Positions 17,619 through 26,716 of a DNA stretch of 64,000 nucleotides are shown piece by piece. The DNA lies in the NCBI RefSeq assembly GCF_042679565.1, contig NZ_JBHTMY010000002.1, forward strand, positions 682,001-746,000. The letters run 5' to 3'. Numbering within the stretch: position 1 is the stretch's first letter; the number at the start of each line of letters is the position of its first letter. The notes below the pieces were generated by a model, which searched no databases, was not told the DNA's origin, and saw nothing but the letters and a program-made list of their open reading frames with translations. Both the position numbers and the translations under genes were made by a program. Origin of the DNA: Namhaeicola litoreus (GTDB lineage Bacteria > Bacteroidota > Bacteroidia > Flavobacteriales > Flavobacteriaceae).

Positions 17619-19255
17619 TAGGGTTTTAGTATTTTTTTATAACGGTCTAAATCTTTTAATAAGCTTACTGCCTCCTGTACATAAGGGCTTTTGTACAAAT
17701 GATTCTGATATGTTCCCTTTTCGAAATAATAGCGCTTAATAATTTCATCTGATAACTCTTGCATGATGAGAATCTTGTTTATTTCAAGTTCCTGTAATTT
17801 TTTCTTTTGAATTTTTTGATTTAGACTTTTAATCTCAGGACTTATAAAATCTTTATAATCCTCCTTTTCAGAGGCTACTATTCCTGCGTCAAAAATCTTT
17901 TCAGACTGTATTTTAAATTTTGACGAATTTTCTGATACAAATTTGATAAAGTCCTCATAATCTGATGAAGTTAATTTAAAATCTTCAGGATTTGCAATAC
18001 TTGGATGGCTGTAATAATAATTATTTACATAAGAAAATATGAGGTCAGACTCTAAAAGTGCTTCCGTAGAAAGTGTTTCTTTTTGCTTGCTCAATTTAAT
18101 ATCTGGTTCAATTCCTCCACCATCATATACAGTGCGTCCATTTTTGGTTTTAAAAGAATTTCTCTTTTCTTCTGAGAATTTTGGAACATCTCTTCCAGAA
18201 CGATGGGTATAATCTAATTCTTGAATATTTCTTCCACTTGGCGTGTAATATTTTGATATGGTGATCTTTAACTTTGTGCCATAAGACAAATCTATATATC
18301 TCTGAACCAGTCCTTTCCCAAAAGAACGATCACCCATTACCACCGCCCTATCAAGGTCTTGTAAAGAACCCGCCACAATTTCAGAAGCTGAAGCAGAATT
18401 CCTGTCGATGAGCACTACAATTGGAATCTCAGTATCTATGGGCTCATTTTTTGTTCGGTAGGTTTCACTCAATTTTGTCAGTTTCCCTTTTGTCGTTACC
18501 ACAACTTCCCCTTTTGGAATAAAAAAATTTGTGATATCAACTGCTTCATTCAACAAACCTCCTGGATTATCTCTTAAATCCAGTACAAGCCTGTCCATTC
18601 CGGCATCTTTTAAATCTTCAAAGGCATTTTTAATGGCTTTTGATCCTTTTGAGTTAAATCGACTAAAGGCGATATATCCAATTTTATCATCTATCATCTG
18701 ATAATGTGGAACGGGATCTGCTTCAATTTTTGTTCGTTCAACATTAAATTCTAATTTATTGTTCTGTCTTAAAATTTGAAGGTCAATCGCAGATCCCTCT
18801 GCGCCTTGCATGAGGGAGGAGATTTCTTGAATATTACCCTCTTTAACTTCTAAACCATTCACTTGAATAATTTCATCTCCAACTTTTATCCCGGCCTTCT
18901 CCGCAGGAAGATCTTTAAAAAGTTCATAGATAAAGAATTTATTATCGATGAATTTTGTGCTAGCACCAATACCACTAAAATCTCCTGTAGCGTTAATCTT
19001 GGCATCCTCAACTCCCTGCTCATCATAAAACTTTGTGTATGGATCGAGTTCATCTAGCATGTTATCAATAGCCGTTTCAGTTAATTCTGCCGGATTGATC
19101 TCATCAATATAATTCATATTTAACTCTTTGAACAAAGTTGAGTAAATCTCTAATTGTTTGGCAATCTCAAAATAATCTGTTCTAAAAGCAAAAAAGGTAA
19201 AAACCGTTGCCAATAACCCAAATATGACGAGACCTTTCTTTATATAAATTTTCAT
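17618..19255 (-). CDS. C-terminal processing peptidase (S41 family)
   Basis: Exported or membrane-anchored Tsp/CtpA-type serine protease of 545 aa. An N-terminal signal anchor (7-23) is followed by a PDZ domain (about 90-175, with AEKAGIKVGDEIIQVNG) and the S41 catalytic core. The Ser/Lys dyad is S289 (DRNSASASEIVAG) and K314 (GDRSFGKGLVQ), 25 residues apart as in Tsp. The C-terminal extension (about 390-545) is helical and charged. It cleaves proteins at their C-termini in the periplasm. It lies 33 bp downstream of rnpA; neighbouring of rnpA and a CTP protease is a flavobacterial arrangement I recall. Confidence 0.94.
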   Translation of the reverse strand: MKIYIKKGLVIFGLLATVFTFFAFRTDYFEIAKQLEIYSTLFKELNMNYIDEINPAELTETAIDNMLDELDPYTKFYDEQGVEDAKINATGDFSGIGASTKFIDNKFFIYELFKDLPAEKAGIKVGDEIIQVNGLEVKEGNIQEISSLMQGAEGSAIDLQILRQNNKLEFNVERTKIEADPVPHYQMIDDKIGYIAFSRFNSKGSKAIKNAFEDLKDAGMDRLVLDLRDNPGGLLNEAVDITNFFIPKGEVVVTTKGKLTKLSETYRTKNEPIDTEIPIVVLIDRNSASASEIVAGSLQDLDRAVVMGDRSFGKGLVQRYIDLSYGTKLKITISKYYTPSGRNIQELDYTHRSGRDVPKFSEEKRNSFKTKNGRTVYDGGGIEPDIKLSKQKETLSTEALLESDLIFSYVNNYYYSHPSIANPEDFKLTSSDYEDFIKFVSENSSKFKIQSEKIFDAGIVASEKEDYKDFISPEIKSLNQKIQKKKLQELEINKILIMQELSDEIIKRYYFEKGTYQNHLYKSPYVQEAVSLLKDLDRYKKILKP

Positions 19256-19288
19256 GTTTTTCGAAATTTTTGATGATAAAATTATTTT

Positions 19289-19675
19289 TTAAGCGGAAGC
19301 CGAATGCTGTTTTTCTCGAAACTTTTCTATCAACTGATCTATTTTTGACTGAAGAAGTTCCATTTTTTCTTCCTTTTTACCCACATACATTAACATCATT
19401 ACATACTTTTTATTATCTAAACAGCTGTAAATCTCGTGCTTATTTAACCTGAACAATTCTCTCAACATTCTCTTAATTCTGTTTCTATCAACCGCTTTTT
19501 TAAAATTTCTCTTTGAAGCAGAAACTGCCATTTTTACCAAATGGGTATCAGAAAAACTGCTCTCCATGAAGATTAACTTTAATGGAAAAACCGAAACTGA
19601 TGCTCCTTCTAAAAAAAGTTTAGAAATTTCCTTTTCATTTTTTAATTTTTCCGATTTGGCAAAAGTATATCGCAT
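19289..19675 (-). CDS. rnpA: Ribonuclease P protein component
   Basis: Basic 128-aa protein subunit of RNase P, which matures tRNA 5' ends. The RNR signature appears as KKAVDRNRIKRMLRELFRLN, and the N-terminus RYTFAKSEKLKNEKEISKLF is family-typical. I start at the ATG encoding MRYTF rather than at the in-frame ATG 18 bp upstream, because the family begins there and because a -7 box (19681-19688) lies between the two ATGs. The mRNA leader would then be very short or absent. No rpmH is present beside it, unlike the classic bacterial arrangement. Confidence 0.93.
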   Translation of the reverse strand: MRYTFAKSEKLKNEKEISKLFLEGASVSVFPLKLIFMESSFSDTHLVKMAVSASKRNFKKAVDRNRIKRMLRELFRLNKHEIYSCLDNKKYVMMLMYVGKKEEKMELLQSKIDQLIEKFREKQHSASA

Positions 19676-19680
19676 CGGTA

Positions 19681-19688
19681 CAAAATTA
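19681..19688 (-). promoter_or_regulatory. -7 box for rnpA
   Basis: Leftward TAATTTTG (plus strand CAAAATTA) fits TAnnTTTG and would place the transcript start within a few bases of the rnpA ATG. No -33 TTG is clear. Confidence 0.45.
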
Positions 19689-19744
19689 GACAAATAAAAT
19701 TAAGTTTTTTTGCGGTTTTTTTCTGAATTATCATGCCATAACTG

Positions 19745-19752
19745 TACATTTG
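19745..19752 (+). promoter_or_regulatory. -7 box for the acyl-CoA dehydrogenase gene
   Basis: TACATTTG matches TAnnTTTG, 24 bp before the chosen ATG. It lies downstream of an earlier in-frame ATG (19710), which therefore would not be transcribed and is rejected as a start. Confidence 0.5.
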
Positions 19753-19775
19753 TCATTACTAAAATTTCAACAAAA

Positions 19776-20954
19776 ATGGCACAAGATTTATTCCAGGCAC
19801 CCGATTATTATTTATTAGATGATTTGTTGACGGATGAGCACAAGTTAGTGAGAGATGCTGCAAGAGAATGGGTAAAAAGAGAAGTGAGTCCAATTATTGA
19901 AGATGCTGCGCAGAAGGCTGAATTTCCCAAGCAAATTATTAATGGTTTGGCTGAAATAGGTGCTTTTGGACCTTACATTCCGGTTGAATACGGTGGTGCA
20001 GGTTTAGATCAAATCTCTTACGGATTGATCATGCAAGAAATAGAAAGAGGGGATTCTGGCGTCCGTTCTACGGCTTCAGTTCAATCTTCATTGGTCATGT
20101 ATCCCATCTGGAAATATGGAACTGAAGAACAAAGGCAAAAGTATTTGCCCAAATTGGCGAGTGGCGAAATGATGGGTTGTTTTGGCCTTACAGAGCCCAA
20201 TCACGGTTCTAATCCGGGTGGTATGGAGACGAAATATAAAGATATGGGCGACCATTATTTATTAAATGGTGCTAAACTTTGGATCTCAAATTCTCCTTTT
20301 GCAGACATTGCAGTGGTATGGGCTAAAAATGAGGAAGGGAGAATTCATGGATTGATTGTTGAAAGAGGAATGGAAGGATTTTCTACTCCGGAGACCCACC
20401 ATAAATGGTCTTTACGAGCTTCTGCAACAGGAGAATTGATTTTTGAGAATGTAAAAGTTCCAAAAGAAAATCTTTTGCCCGGAAAATCAGGTTTAGGAGC
20501 TCCCCTAGGTTGTTTAGATTCTGCCAGATATGGTATCGCTTGGGGCGCAATAGGCGCAGCCATGGATTGTTATGATACGGCACTTAGATATGCAAAAGAA
20601 AGAGTACAATTTGGAAAACCAATTGCTGCCTTTCAATTACAACAGAAAAAGTTAGCAGAAATGATTACTGAAATCACCAAAGCGCAATTACTCACTTGGA
20701 GACTAGGTGTTTTACGTAATGAAGATAGAGCTACTTCGGCACAAATATCTATGGCCAAAAGAAACAATGTTGAAATGGCGCTGAATATTGCTCGCGAGGC
20801 TCGTCAGATTCTCGGCGCAATGGGAATTACAGGTGACTACTCGATTATGCGACACATGATGAACTTAGAATCTGTTATTACCTATGAAGGCACACATGAT
20901 ATCCATCTACTTATAACAGGTATGGATATTACCGGAATTGCAGCATTTAGTTAG
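19776..20954 (+). CDS. gcdH: Glutaryl-CoA dehydrogenase
   Basis: FAD-dependent acyl-CoA dehydrogenase that oxidises and decarboxylates glutaryl-CoA to crotonyl-CoA in lysine and tryptophan catabolism. With the start at MAQDLF the protein has 392 aa, the family's normal length. It shows R97 (SGVRSTASVQSSLV), which in GCDH binds the substrate carboxylate, the flavin-site run CFGLTEPNHGSNPGGM, and the catalytic base E371 in TYEGTHDIHLLI. These together separate GCDH from other acyl-CoA dehydrogenases. It stands alone and is divergent from rnpA. An ALDH7-type dehydrogenase elsewhere in the window fits the same pathway. Confidence 0.93.
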   Translation: MAQDLFQAPDYYLLDDLLTDEHKLVRDAAREWVKREVSPIIEDAAQKAEFPKQIINGLAEIGAFGPYIPVEYGGAGLDQISYGLIMQEIERGDSGVRSTASVQSSLVMYPIWKYGTEEQRQKYLPKLASGEMMGCFGLTEPNHGSNPGGMETKYKDMGDHYLLNGAKLWISNSPFADIAVVWAKNEEGRIHGLIVERGMEGFSTPETHHKWSLRASATGELIFENVKVPKENLLPGKSGLGAPLGCLDSARYGIAWGAIGAAMDCYDTALRYAKERVQFGKPIAAFQLQQKKLAEMITEITKAQLLTWRLGVLRNEDRATSAQISMAKRNNVEMALNIAREARQILGAMGITGDYSIMRHMMNLESVITYEGTHDIHLLITGMDITGIAAFS

Positions 20955-21022
20955 ATTATTGAAAAAAGACTAAATCAAAACTTATAAATCTAAAGACAAA
21001 CAGTTATTTTGTTGATTTATAG

Positions 21023-21030
21023 TATTTTTG
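21023..21030 (+). promoter_or_regulatory. -7 box of the RimK operon
   Basis: TATTTTTG fits TAnnTTTG and lies 22 bp before the first gene of the protease-RimK-deacylase operon. Confidence 0.45.
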
Positions 21031-21052
21031 CACAAAGTGTAAAAGAACCCAG

Positions 21053-21526
21053 ATGTCGAAATTATTTATTGGAAGAAAAGATTTTGCCGATTTTCCTGAA
21101 TTTGGCTTAGAAAATATTGCCGTGAAAACGGATACCGGGGCCTATTCATCCTCCATTCATTGTCATCATATTGAATTGGTCGAAAAAGAGGGCGTAAAAG
21201 CAATTCAATTTAGATTACTGGATCCCAACCATGAGGAGTACAATGAAAAATTATTTTGTACTAAAAACTACAAAGTCAAAACCATCAAAAATTCATTTGG
21301 AGGTACAGAAGATCGATATATTATTGATACAACAATCGTTCTGTTCGGTAATATTTATCCTATTAAATTGTCCTTAAGCGAGAGAGGCGAGATGAAATAC
21401 CCTGTTTTATTAGGACGTGAACTTCTAAATAAAACCTTCAATGTAGATACAGATAGAACAAATCTATCATTTAAAAATAAACAAAAAAGCAAAAAGAATA
21501 ATAATGAAAATAGCAATACTATCTAG
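21053..21526 (+). CDS. RimK-associated retropepsin-like protease
   Basis: 157-aa protein of the family annotated as 'ATP-dependent zinc protease' (DUF785), now viewed as a retropepsin-like aspartic peptidase. It has the catalytic triplet D27-T28-G29 in VKTDTGAYSSSIH and the second-strand signature YPVLLGRELLNKTFNVD. The C-terminus is a Lys/Asn-rich tail. It is the first gene of a three-gene operon and overlaps rimK by 23 bp. In this conserved ATP-grasp neighbourhood the protease is thought to process the peptide or protein tail that RimK builds; the target here is unknown. Confidence 0.85.
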   Translation: MSKLFIGRKDFADFPEFGLENIAVKTDTGAYSSSIHCHHIELVEKEGVKAIQFRLLDPNHEEYNEKLFCTKNYKVKTIKNSFGGTEDRYIIDTTIVLFGNIYPIKLSLSERGEMKYPVLLGRELLNKTFNVDTDRTNLSFKNKQKSKKNNNENSNTI

Positions 21527-22376
21527 AAATCCCAAACTTTATTCTACCAAAAGGTTGGTAGAGGCCGCTGAAAAAAAAGGTCATGAAGCCGTGGTAATAG
21601 ATCATTTAAAATGTAATATAGAAATTGAAAAAAGAAAGCCAAAAATATATTACATCGATCATTACTTAGAAGGTTTTGATGCCGTGATTCCTAGAATTGG
21701 TGCATCCGTAACATTTTATGGTACGGCAGTAGTTCGACAATTTGAAATGATGAAAGTCTTTACTGCTGTAGAATCTGTTGCTTTGGTGAGATCCAGAGAT
21801 AAATTGCGAAGCTTACAAATCTTATCTAGAGCCAGTGTTGGAATGCCAAAAACAGTCTTTACCAATTATTCAAAAGATGTAGATCATTTGGTTGATGCAG
21901 TTGGAGGGACACCGTTAGTTTTGAAACTTTTAGAAGGGACACAAGGCTTAGGGGTTGTATTGGCAGAATCGAAAAATGCTGCAAAATCTATTATTGAAGC
22001 TTTTAACGGGTTGCAAGCCAGGGTTGTTGTTCAGGAGTTTATAGAAGAATCTGGTGGAGCAGATATCCGAGCTTTTGTAGTAGACGGAGTCGTTGTTGGC
22101 GCGATGAAACGACAGGGCAAAGAAGGAGAATTTAGATCTAATTTACACCGCGGAGGAACTGCCAGTTTGGTAGAACTTACAGATGAAGAAGAAATTACAG
22201 CCGTAAAAGCAGCTCGGGCTCTAGGTTTAGGTGTAGCAGGCGTAGATATGGTTCAGTCAAACAGAGGTCCTTTGGTTTTAGAAGTAAATTCTTCTCCCGG
22301 ACTAGAGGGGATAGAAAGAGCAACAGGTAAAAATATTGCCAGAGAAATTATCAAATTTGTTGAAAGACATGTATAG
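21504..22376 (+). CDS. rimK: RimK-family alpha-L-glutamate ligase
   Basis: ATP-grasp ligase of 290 aa that in E. coli adds glutamates to the C-terminus of ribosomal protein S6. N-terminal domain: KIAILSRNPKLYSTKRLVEA. The ATP-grasp core shows PLVLKLLEGTQGLGV (140s), VVVQEFIEESGGADIRAFVV, RSNLHRGGTA and the Mg-binding VLEVNSSPGLEGIE. It sits in the operon order retropepsin-rimK-AstE/AspA-like. Whether S6 or another protein is the substrate here cannot be told from sequence. Confidence 0.93.
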   Translation: MKIAILSRNPKLYSTKRLVEAAEKKGHEAVVIDHLKCNIEIEKRKPKIYYIDHYLEGFDAVIPRIGASVTFYGTAVVRQFEMMKVFTAVESVALVRSRDKLRSLQILSRASVGMPKTVFTNYSKDVDHLVDAVGGTPLVLKLLEGTQGLGVVLAESKNAAKSIIEAFNGLQARVVVQEFIEESGGADIRAFVVDGVVVGAMKRQGKEGEFRSNLHRGGTASLVELTDEEEITAVKAARALGLGVAGVDMVQSNRGPLVLEVNSSPGLEGIERATGKNIAREIIKFVERHV

Positions 22377-22382
22377 ATTTCT

Positions 22383-23330
22383 ATGAAATTATTGGGTGCA
22401 GAAATCAAACTAGGAGAGAGCAAAATTATTGAACTTGAGCTCGCCAAACTACATACTAGAAATAACCTTTACGTTCCTATCATTGTTGAACGAGCCAAAG
22501 CAAAAGGTCCTGTACTTTTATTGATTGGCGGCATTCACGGCGATGAAGTAAACGGTGTGGCGATCATTAGAAAAATGATCAAATATGGTATCAATAAACC
22601 TACATCAGGTACGGTTATATGTATTCCTGTTTTTAATATTTTTGGTTATCTCAACCAAACCAGACAATTCCCTGATGGGAGAGATTTAAATCGTGTATTC
22701 CCCGGTTCTCCAAATGGCTCTTTAGCAAGTCAGTTCGCAAATCAATTTGTAAAAGAGATTGGTCCGGTTGTAGATTATGTCATCGATTTTCATACCGGAA
22801 GTGCCGACAGAGATAATGTACCTCAGGTGAGGTGTGTTCTATCAGAAGAGAAGTCTTTTGAGTTAGCTCAAGTTTTTGGTGCACCTATGATTGTACACAG
22901 TAATTACATCAATAAATCCATAAGGGAAGCGCTCTTTAAATTGGGCAAAACAACACTTCTTTTTGAAGGTGGAAAATCTAAAAATATTGATCCTAAAGTA
23001 GTAGAAAGCGGTGTGAACGGGGTACGAAATGTCATGTCATTTCTAAAAATGAGCCCTGATATCAAGCCTCTTCAAAAGAGCAAAGTCATTATAAAAAAAT
23101 CACATTGGATTAGAGCCAAACATTCCGGTATGTTGCACTTAAAAGCTACAAATGGTGGGTTTGTTAAGAAAAATGAAGTTTTAGCAAATATTACAGATCC
23201 TTTTGGCGAATTTGAAAAAAGGGTAACTGCAACGAATGATGGTTATGTTATTTGTGTAAATACCTCCCCAATTGTGAATCGGGGCGATGCGCTTTTTCAT
23301 TTGAGTATAGAGCATTCTATCATTACTTAG
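22383..23330 (+). CDS. Succinylglutamate desuccinylase/aspartoacylase-family zinc deacylase
   Basis: M14-like zinc hydrolase of 315 aa. Zinc ligands are H52 and E55 in GGIHGDEVNG and H137 in VIDFHTGS; substrate-binding residues appear in GRDLNRVFPG. The C-terminal beta domain (from about 235) has AKHSGMLHLKATNGGFVKKN and resembles the biotinyl-like domain of this family. It starts 6 bp after rimK and closes the operon. It is expected to hydrolyse an amide bond in the RimK product or a related acylated amino acid, by family knowledge and context. Confidence 0.88.
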   Translation: MKLLGAEIKLGESKIIELELAKLHTRNNLYVPIIVERAKAKGPVLLLIGGIHGDEVNGVAIIRKMIKYGINKPTSGTVICIPVFNIFGYLNQTRQFPDGRDLNRVFPGSPNGSLASQFANQFVKEIGPVVDYVIDFHTGSADRDNVPQVRCVLSEEKSFELAQVFGAPMIVHSNYINKSIREALFKLGKTTLLFEGGKSKNIDPKVVESGVNGVRNVMSFLKMSPDIKPLQKSKVIIKKSHWIRAKHSGMLHLKATNGGFVKKNEVLANITDPFGEFEKRVTATNDGYVICVNTSPIVNRGDALFHLSIEHSIIT

Positions 23331-23337
23331 AAAAATT

Positions 23338-24306
23338 CTATTTCTTTTTAAAAATAGCATAAACAGGATAGTGATCGCTGTAACCTCCCACATATCTGCT
23401 GCCATTATAAGTTCTAAAAGGACCTCCCTTGCCCCTGCCATTTTTCTCAATCAAAAAATCGGGACTAAAAATATGGGCAGACACAAAAGTGCTTTGATCG
23501 CTGTTTAAAACATTTTTATTGAACATAATCTGGTCAAAGAGGTGCCATTTCCCTAGATGGATTAAACTTCCTAAACCACTTTTTTGCATGTCTAACATGG
23601 GATTGATCAAGTTATTCTGATTGACGAGCTGAATGATAGAATGATTTTTTGGGCTGTCGTTAAAATCGCCCATAACAATTACTTTTGCATCTTTTGTCTC
23701 TTCATAAACCTGATTCATAATTTCCTTGACCTTTTTAGCGCCCGAAATTCTTTTATTTTCGGTATAGCTCTTCCCATTGCTTCTCGATGGCCAATGATTG
23801 ATAATGACATATATTTTTTCACCAAATAATTTTCCGCAAATCAATAAAATATCACGGGTATAATCTCTGGCCTGACCTTGTTCATAAATCAACAAAGGGT
23901 AAACATCAGAATAAATCAATTCAAAAAAATCCTTTCTGTATAAAAAGGCCACATCAACGCCGCGTTCATCTGGAGATTCGTAATGAACAAAATCATAATT
24001 AAATGGGGCTAATTCCTTCTGACTAAGTAAATCGAGTAATACTTTATCATTTTCTACCTCCGCCAAACCTATTAAAACAGGTGGCTGATTCGTTTCATTC
24101 AGTCCGATTCCAGCAATTGTTTCAGCAATTCGATGTAATTTAAATTGATACTTTTCCTTGTTCCACTCCAGTTTGCCGTCAGGAGTAAAATCTTCATCCA
24201 AAGTAAAATCAGTATGTTCAGCATCGAATAAGTTTTCAACATTGTAAAAGGCTATCGAGAAGTAATCTTGTGTATCCAACAATTCAAATTTCAAATAATT
24301 TGGCAA
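23338..24306 (-). CDS. Endonuclease/exonuclease/phosphatase-family protein, TTG start
   Basis: 322-aa EEP-fold hydrolase. Motifs: IAFYNVENLFD (18-28), LIGLAEVENDKVL (metal-binding Glu), VIINHWPSRSNGK, VIVMGDFNDSPKNHS (catalytic Asp/Asn) and the final GGYSDHYPVYA (catalytic His). No signal peptide. The substrate could be nucleic acid or a phosphodiester. The frame has no ATG before the domain, only TTG codons, so the start is uncertain by a few residues. A leftward -7 box lies just upstream. It converges with the RimK operon and diverges from hflX. Confidence 0.85.
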   Translation of the reverse strand: MPNYLKFELLDTQDYFSIAFYNVENLFDAEHTDFTLDEDFTPDGKLEWNKEKYQFKLHRIAETIAGIGLNETNQPPVLIGLAEVENDKVLLDLLSQKELAPFNYDFVHYESPDERGVDVAFLYRKDFFELIYSDVYPLLIYEQGQARDYTRDILLICGKLFGEKIYVIINHWPSRSNGKSYTENKRISGAKKVKEIMNQVYEETKDAKVIVMGDFNDSPKNHSIIQLVNQNNLINPMLDMQKSGLGSLIHLGKWHLFDQIMFNKNVLNSDQSTFVSAHIFSPDFLIEKNGRGKGGPFRTYNGSRYVGGYSDHYPVYAIFKKK

Positions 24307-24310
24307 TGTA

Positions 24311-24358
24311 CAAATTTATGTTTCTGTGAATAGAAATGGAATGGACTTTGTAAATTTG
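24311..24358. promoter_or_regulatory. Divergent -7 boxes between the EEP nuclease and hflX
   Basis: TAAATTTG occurs on both strands: leftward at 24311-24318 and rightward at 24351-24358. Each is within about 5 bp of the start codon it serves (TTG at 24306, ATG at 24363), so one or both mRNAs may be leaderless. Confidence 0.5.
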
Positions 24359-24362
24359 TGCC

Positions 24363-25574
24363 ATGATAGAAAAAAAGCAAACGGAAATAGAAAATGTTGT
24401 TTTAGTTGGAATTATTACCAAAGAACAAAATGAAGAAAAGGCTGAGGAGTATTTAGATGAGCTTGAATTTCTGACATTTACAGCAGGTGGAGAAACCAAA
24501 AAAAGGTTTATACAGAGGCTAGAATATCCAGATCCAAGAACTTTTATTGGCTCAGGAAAATTGAATGAAGTAAAAACATATATTGACGAAAACGATATCA
24601 ATACTGCTATTTTTGATGATGAATTGAGTCCTGCACAATTGCGAAATATTGAGAAAGTTTTGAACATAAAGGTATTAGACAGAACCAATCTCATTCTCGA
24701 TATTTTTGCCCAAAGAGCGCAAACATCTTATGCAAGAACTCAAGTAGAATTAGCGCAATGCCAATATTTGCTCCCCCGACTTACCAGAATGTGGACTCAC
24801 CTCGAAAGACAAAAAGGTGGAATTGGAATGAGAGGTCCGGGTGAGACAGAAATCGAAACTGATAGACGTATTATTCGTGATAAAATTTCGCTTTTAAAAG
24901 CAAAATTGAAAACCATTGATAAGCAAATGGCTGTTCAAAGGAAGAATCGCGGAAAACTTGTTCGTGTTGCTTTGGTAGGTTATACCAATGTTGGAAAATC
25001 TACTCTGATGAATGTAATTAGTAAAAGTGATGTTTTTGCTGAAAACAAGTTATTTGCCACTTTAGACACAACAGTGAGAAAGGTGGTAATTAAAAATATT
25101 CCCTTTTTACTAACAGATACGGTTGGTTTTATCAGAAAATTACCTACACAATTGGTTGAATCATTTAAGTCTACTTTAGATGAAGTAAGAGAAGCCGATT
25201 TACTCTTGCATGTAGTAGATATTTCTCATAAGAACTTTGAAGACCACATTCATTCTGTAAATACTATTTTACAAGAAATTAAAAGTGCCGATAAACCTGT
25301 AGTGATGGTTTTTAATAAAATTGATGCTTATGATCCTGAAACAATTGAGGAGGATGATCTGATAACCGAAAAAACTAAAGCACATTTTACGCTAGAAGAA
25401 TGGGAACGGACTTGGATGAAAAAAATGAATGGTCATTGTATTTTTATCTCTGCCCTAAACCAAGAAAATATGGAAGAGTTCAGAGAACTGGTATATGAAG
25501 AAGTGAAAAAAATCCACATCACCAGATTTCCTTATAACGACTTTCTTTACCAAGAATTCGATTCTGAAAACTAG
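24363..25574 (+). CDS. hflX: GTPase HflX
   Basis: Ribosome-associated GTPase of 403 aa involved in rescue or splitting of stalled ribosomes. N-terminal HflX domain with FIGSGKLNEVKTYI and ILDIFAQRAQTSYARTQVEL; GMRGPGETEIETDRR linker; G domain with G1 VGYTNVGKSTLMN, G3 LTDTVGFIRKLP, and G4 FNKID. The length is normal. Its last four bases overlap the end of the convergent CNNM-type gene. Because the -7 box is only 5 bp from the ATG the mRNA may lack a leader. Confidence 0.95.
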   Translation: MIEKKQTEIENVVLVGIITKEQNEEKAEEYLDELEFLTFTAGGETKKRFIQRLEYPDPRTFIGSGKLNEVKTYIDENDINTAIFDDELSPAQLRNIEKVLNIKVLDRTNLILDIFAQRAQTSYARTQVELAQCQYLLPRLTRMWTHLERQKGGIGMRGPGETEIETDRRIIRDKISLLKAKLKTIDKQMAVQRKNRGKLVRVALVGYTNVGKSTLMNVISKSDVFAENKLFATLDTTVRKVVIKNIPFLLTDTVGFIRKLPTQLVESFKSTLDEVREADLLLHVVDISHKNFEDHIHSVNTILQEIKSADKPVVMVFNKIDAYDPETIEEDDLITEKTKAHFTLEEWERTWMKKMNGHCIFISALNQENMEEFRELVYEEVKKIHITRFPYNDFLYQEFDSEN

Positions 25575-26659
25575 TTTTTATTCTTTCTACTAGATTGTTG
25601 GATTGCGGTATTTTTTAGGCCAAGGTTTTTTGCTCTTATATCCCAAAGATTTTTTGCGAATGATTGCATGTCCTCAACACTATCAATTTCATCTATAATT
25701 TCAAACCCTAAAAGCGTTTCAATAATATCTTCTTGAGTAACGATTCCACTAACTGAACCATACTCATCAACAATTAAAGAGATATGTTCATTATTGGTTG
25801 TCAATTTTTCAAACAATTCAGGTATCGGTGTATTTCTATCATACACCAAAATGTCCCTTTTGATACTTGCTAATGGTTCCTCTCCTTTCCCTTGAATCAT
25901 GGCGTTTAACATCTCATCTTTTAAAAAATACCCGGTTATATCATCTGTTGATTTATCATATACCGGAATCCGAGAATGATTTAAATGACCATATTTTTTA
26001 TAAAAATCTGTAATTTTTACATGTTCTGATGCGCTTTGCAAAACTGTTCTAGGCGTCATAATTTGTTTTGCTTTTACTTGCTCAAAATTGATGAGATTTT
26101 TAATGATCGCGCTCTCTTTGGTATCAAAAACACCCTGATCTTCAGCAATATCAGTCATTGCTGCTAACTCTTCTTTGCTCATCACCACATGCTCAGATTT
26201 TCCTATCAGCCTGGTAGTTTGCTTTAATAACCACAATATTCCAGTATATTTTAAAGGAAACATTAAAACTTTAATGGCGACCGCCGAAAAACCTGCTAAT
26301 TGCTGCCAAAGTGTTGCCCCAATCGTTTTAGGAATAATTTCTGATACTACCAGAATTAAAATGGTCATAATCGCAGAAACTATGCCTACAGCATTATTTC
26401 CCGAGCCAAAAGTTTTTTCCGCCTGAACTCCCACCAAAATCGCTCCAACGGTGTGCGCAACAGTATTGATTGTAAGTATCGTGATTAAAGGCTCATCTAT
26501 ATCCTCTTTTAGCTTCTCCAAAACAGCGGCATAACTTTTACCTTCATTCTTTTTAACCGCGACAAATGTTGGTGTAACGCTTAATAAAACCGCTTCAAGA
26601 ACAGAACACAAAAAGGAGAAAAAAATAGAAACAGTGGCATAAATGATCAACAAGGTCAT
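25571..26659 (-). CDS. CNNM/CorC-type transporter (DUF21 plus CBS pair)
   Basis: Membrane protein of 362 aa. The DUF21/CNNM domain (1 to about 175) has several helices and the conserved LLSVTPTFVAVKKNEGKS and NTVAHTVGAILVG. It is followed by a CBS pair (about 200-320) with MTPRTVLQSASEH, HSRIPVYDKSTDDITGYFLK and DEYGSVSGIVTQEDIIETLL. The C-terminal CorC_HlyC domain is missing, so this is the short form. The family is linked to Mg2+ or Co2+ export and is often called hemolysin-related; no cytolytic role is implied. Confidence 0.9.
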   Translation of the reverse strand: MTLLIIYATVSIFFSFLCSVLEAVLLSVTPTFVAVKKNEGKSYAAVLEKLKEDIDEPLITILTINTVAHTVGAILVGVQAEKTFGSGNNAVGIVSAIMTILILVVSEIIPKTIGATLWQQLAGFSAVAIKVLMFPLKYTGILWLLKQTTRLIGKSEHVVMSKEELAAMTDIAEDQGVFDTKESAIIKNLINFEQVKAKQIMTPRTVLQSASEHVKITDFYKKYGHLNHSRIPVYDKSTDDITGYFLKDEMLNAMIQGKGEEPLASIKRDILVYDRNTPIPELFEKLTTNNEHISLIVDEYGSVSGIVTQEDIIETLLGFEIIDEIDSVEDMQSFAKNLWDIRAKNLGLKNTAIQQSSRKNKN

Positions 26660-26716
26660 TTGAAAAGATTTTAGCTAAAATAAGAAATATGCCTTAATCT
26701 ATTAAATTACTTGAGA

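Noticed and set aside
19676..19693. Longer rnpA start (MSNFVP...)
   Set aside because: The -7 box falls within it and the family begins at MRYTF-like sequence.
19710..19775. 22-codon N-terminal extension of glutaryl-CoA dehydrogenase
   Set aside because: The family starts at MAQDLF-like residues and the -7 box lies inside the extension.
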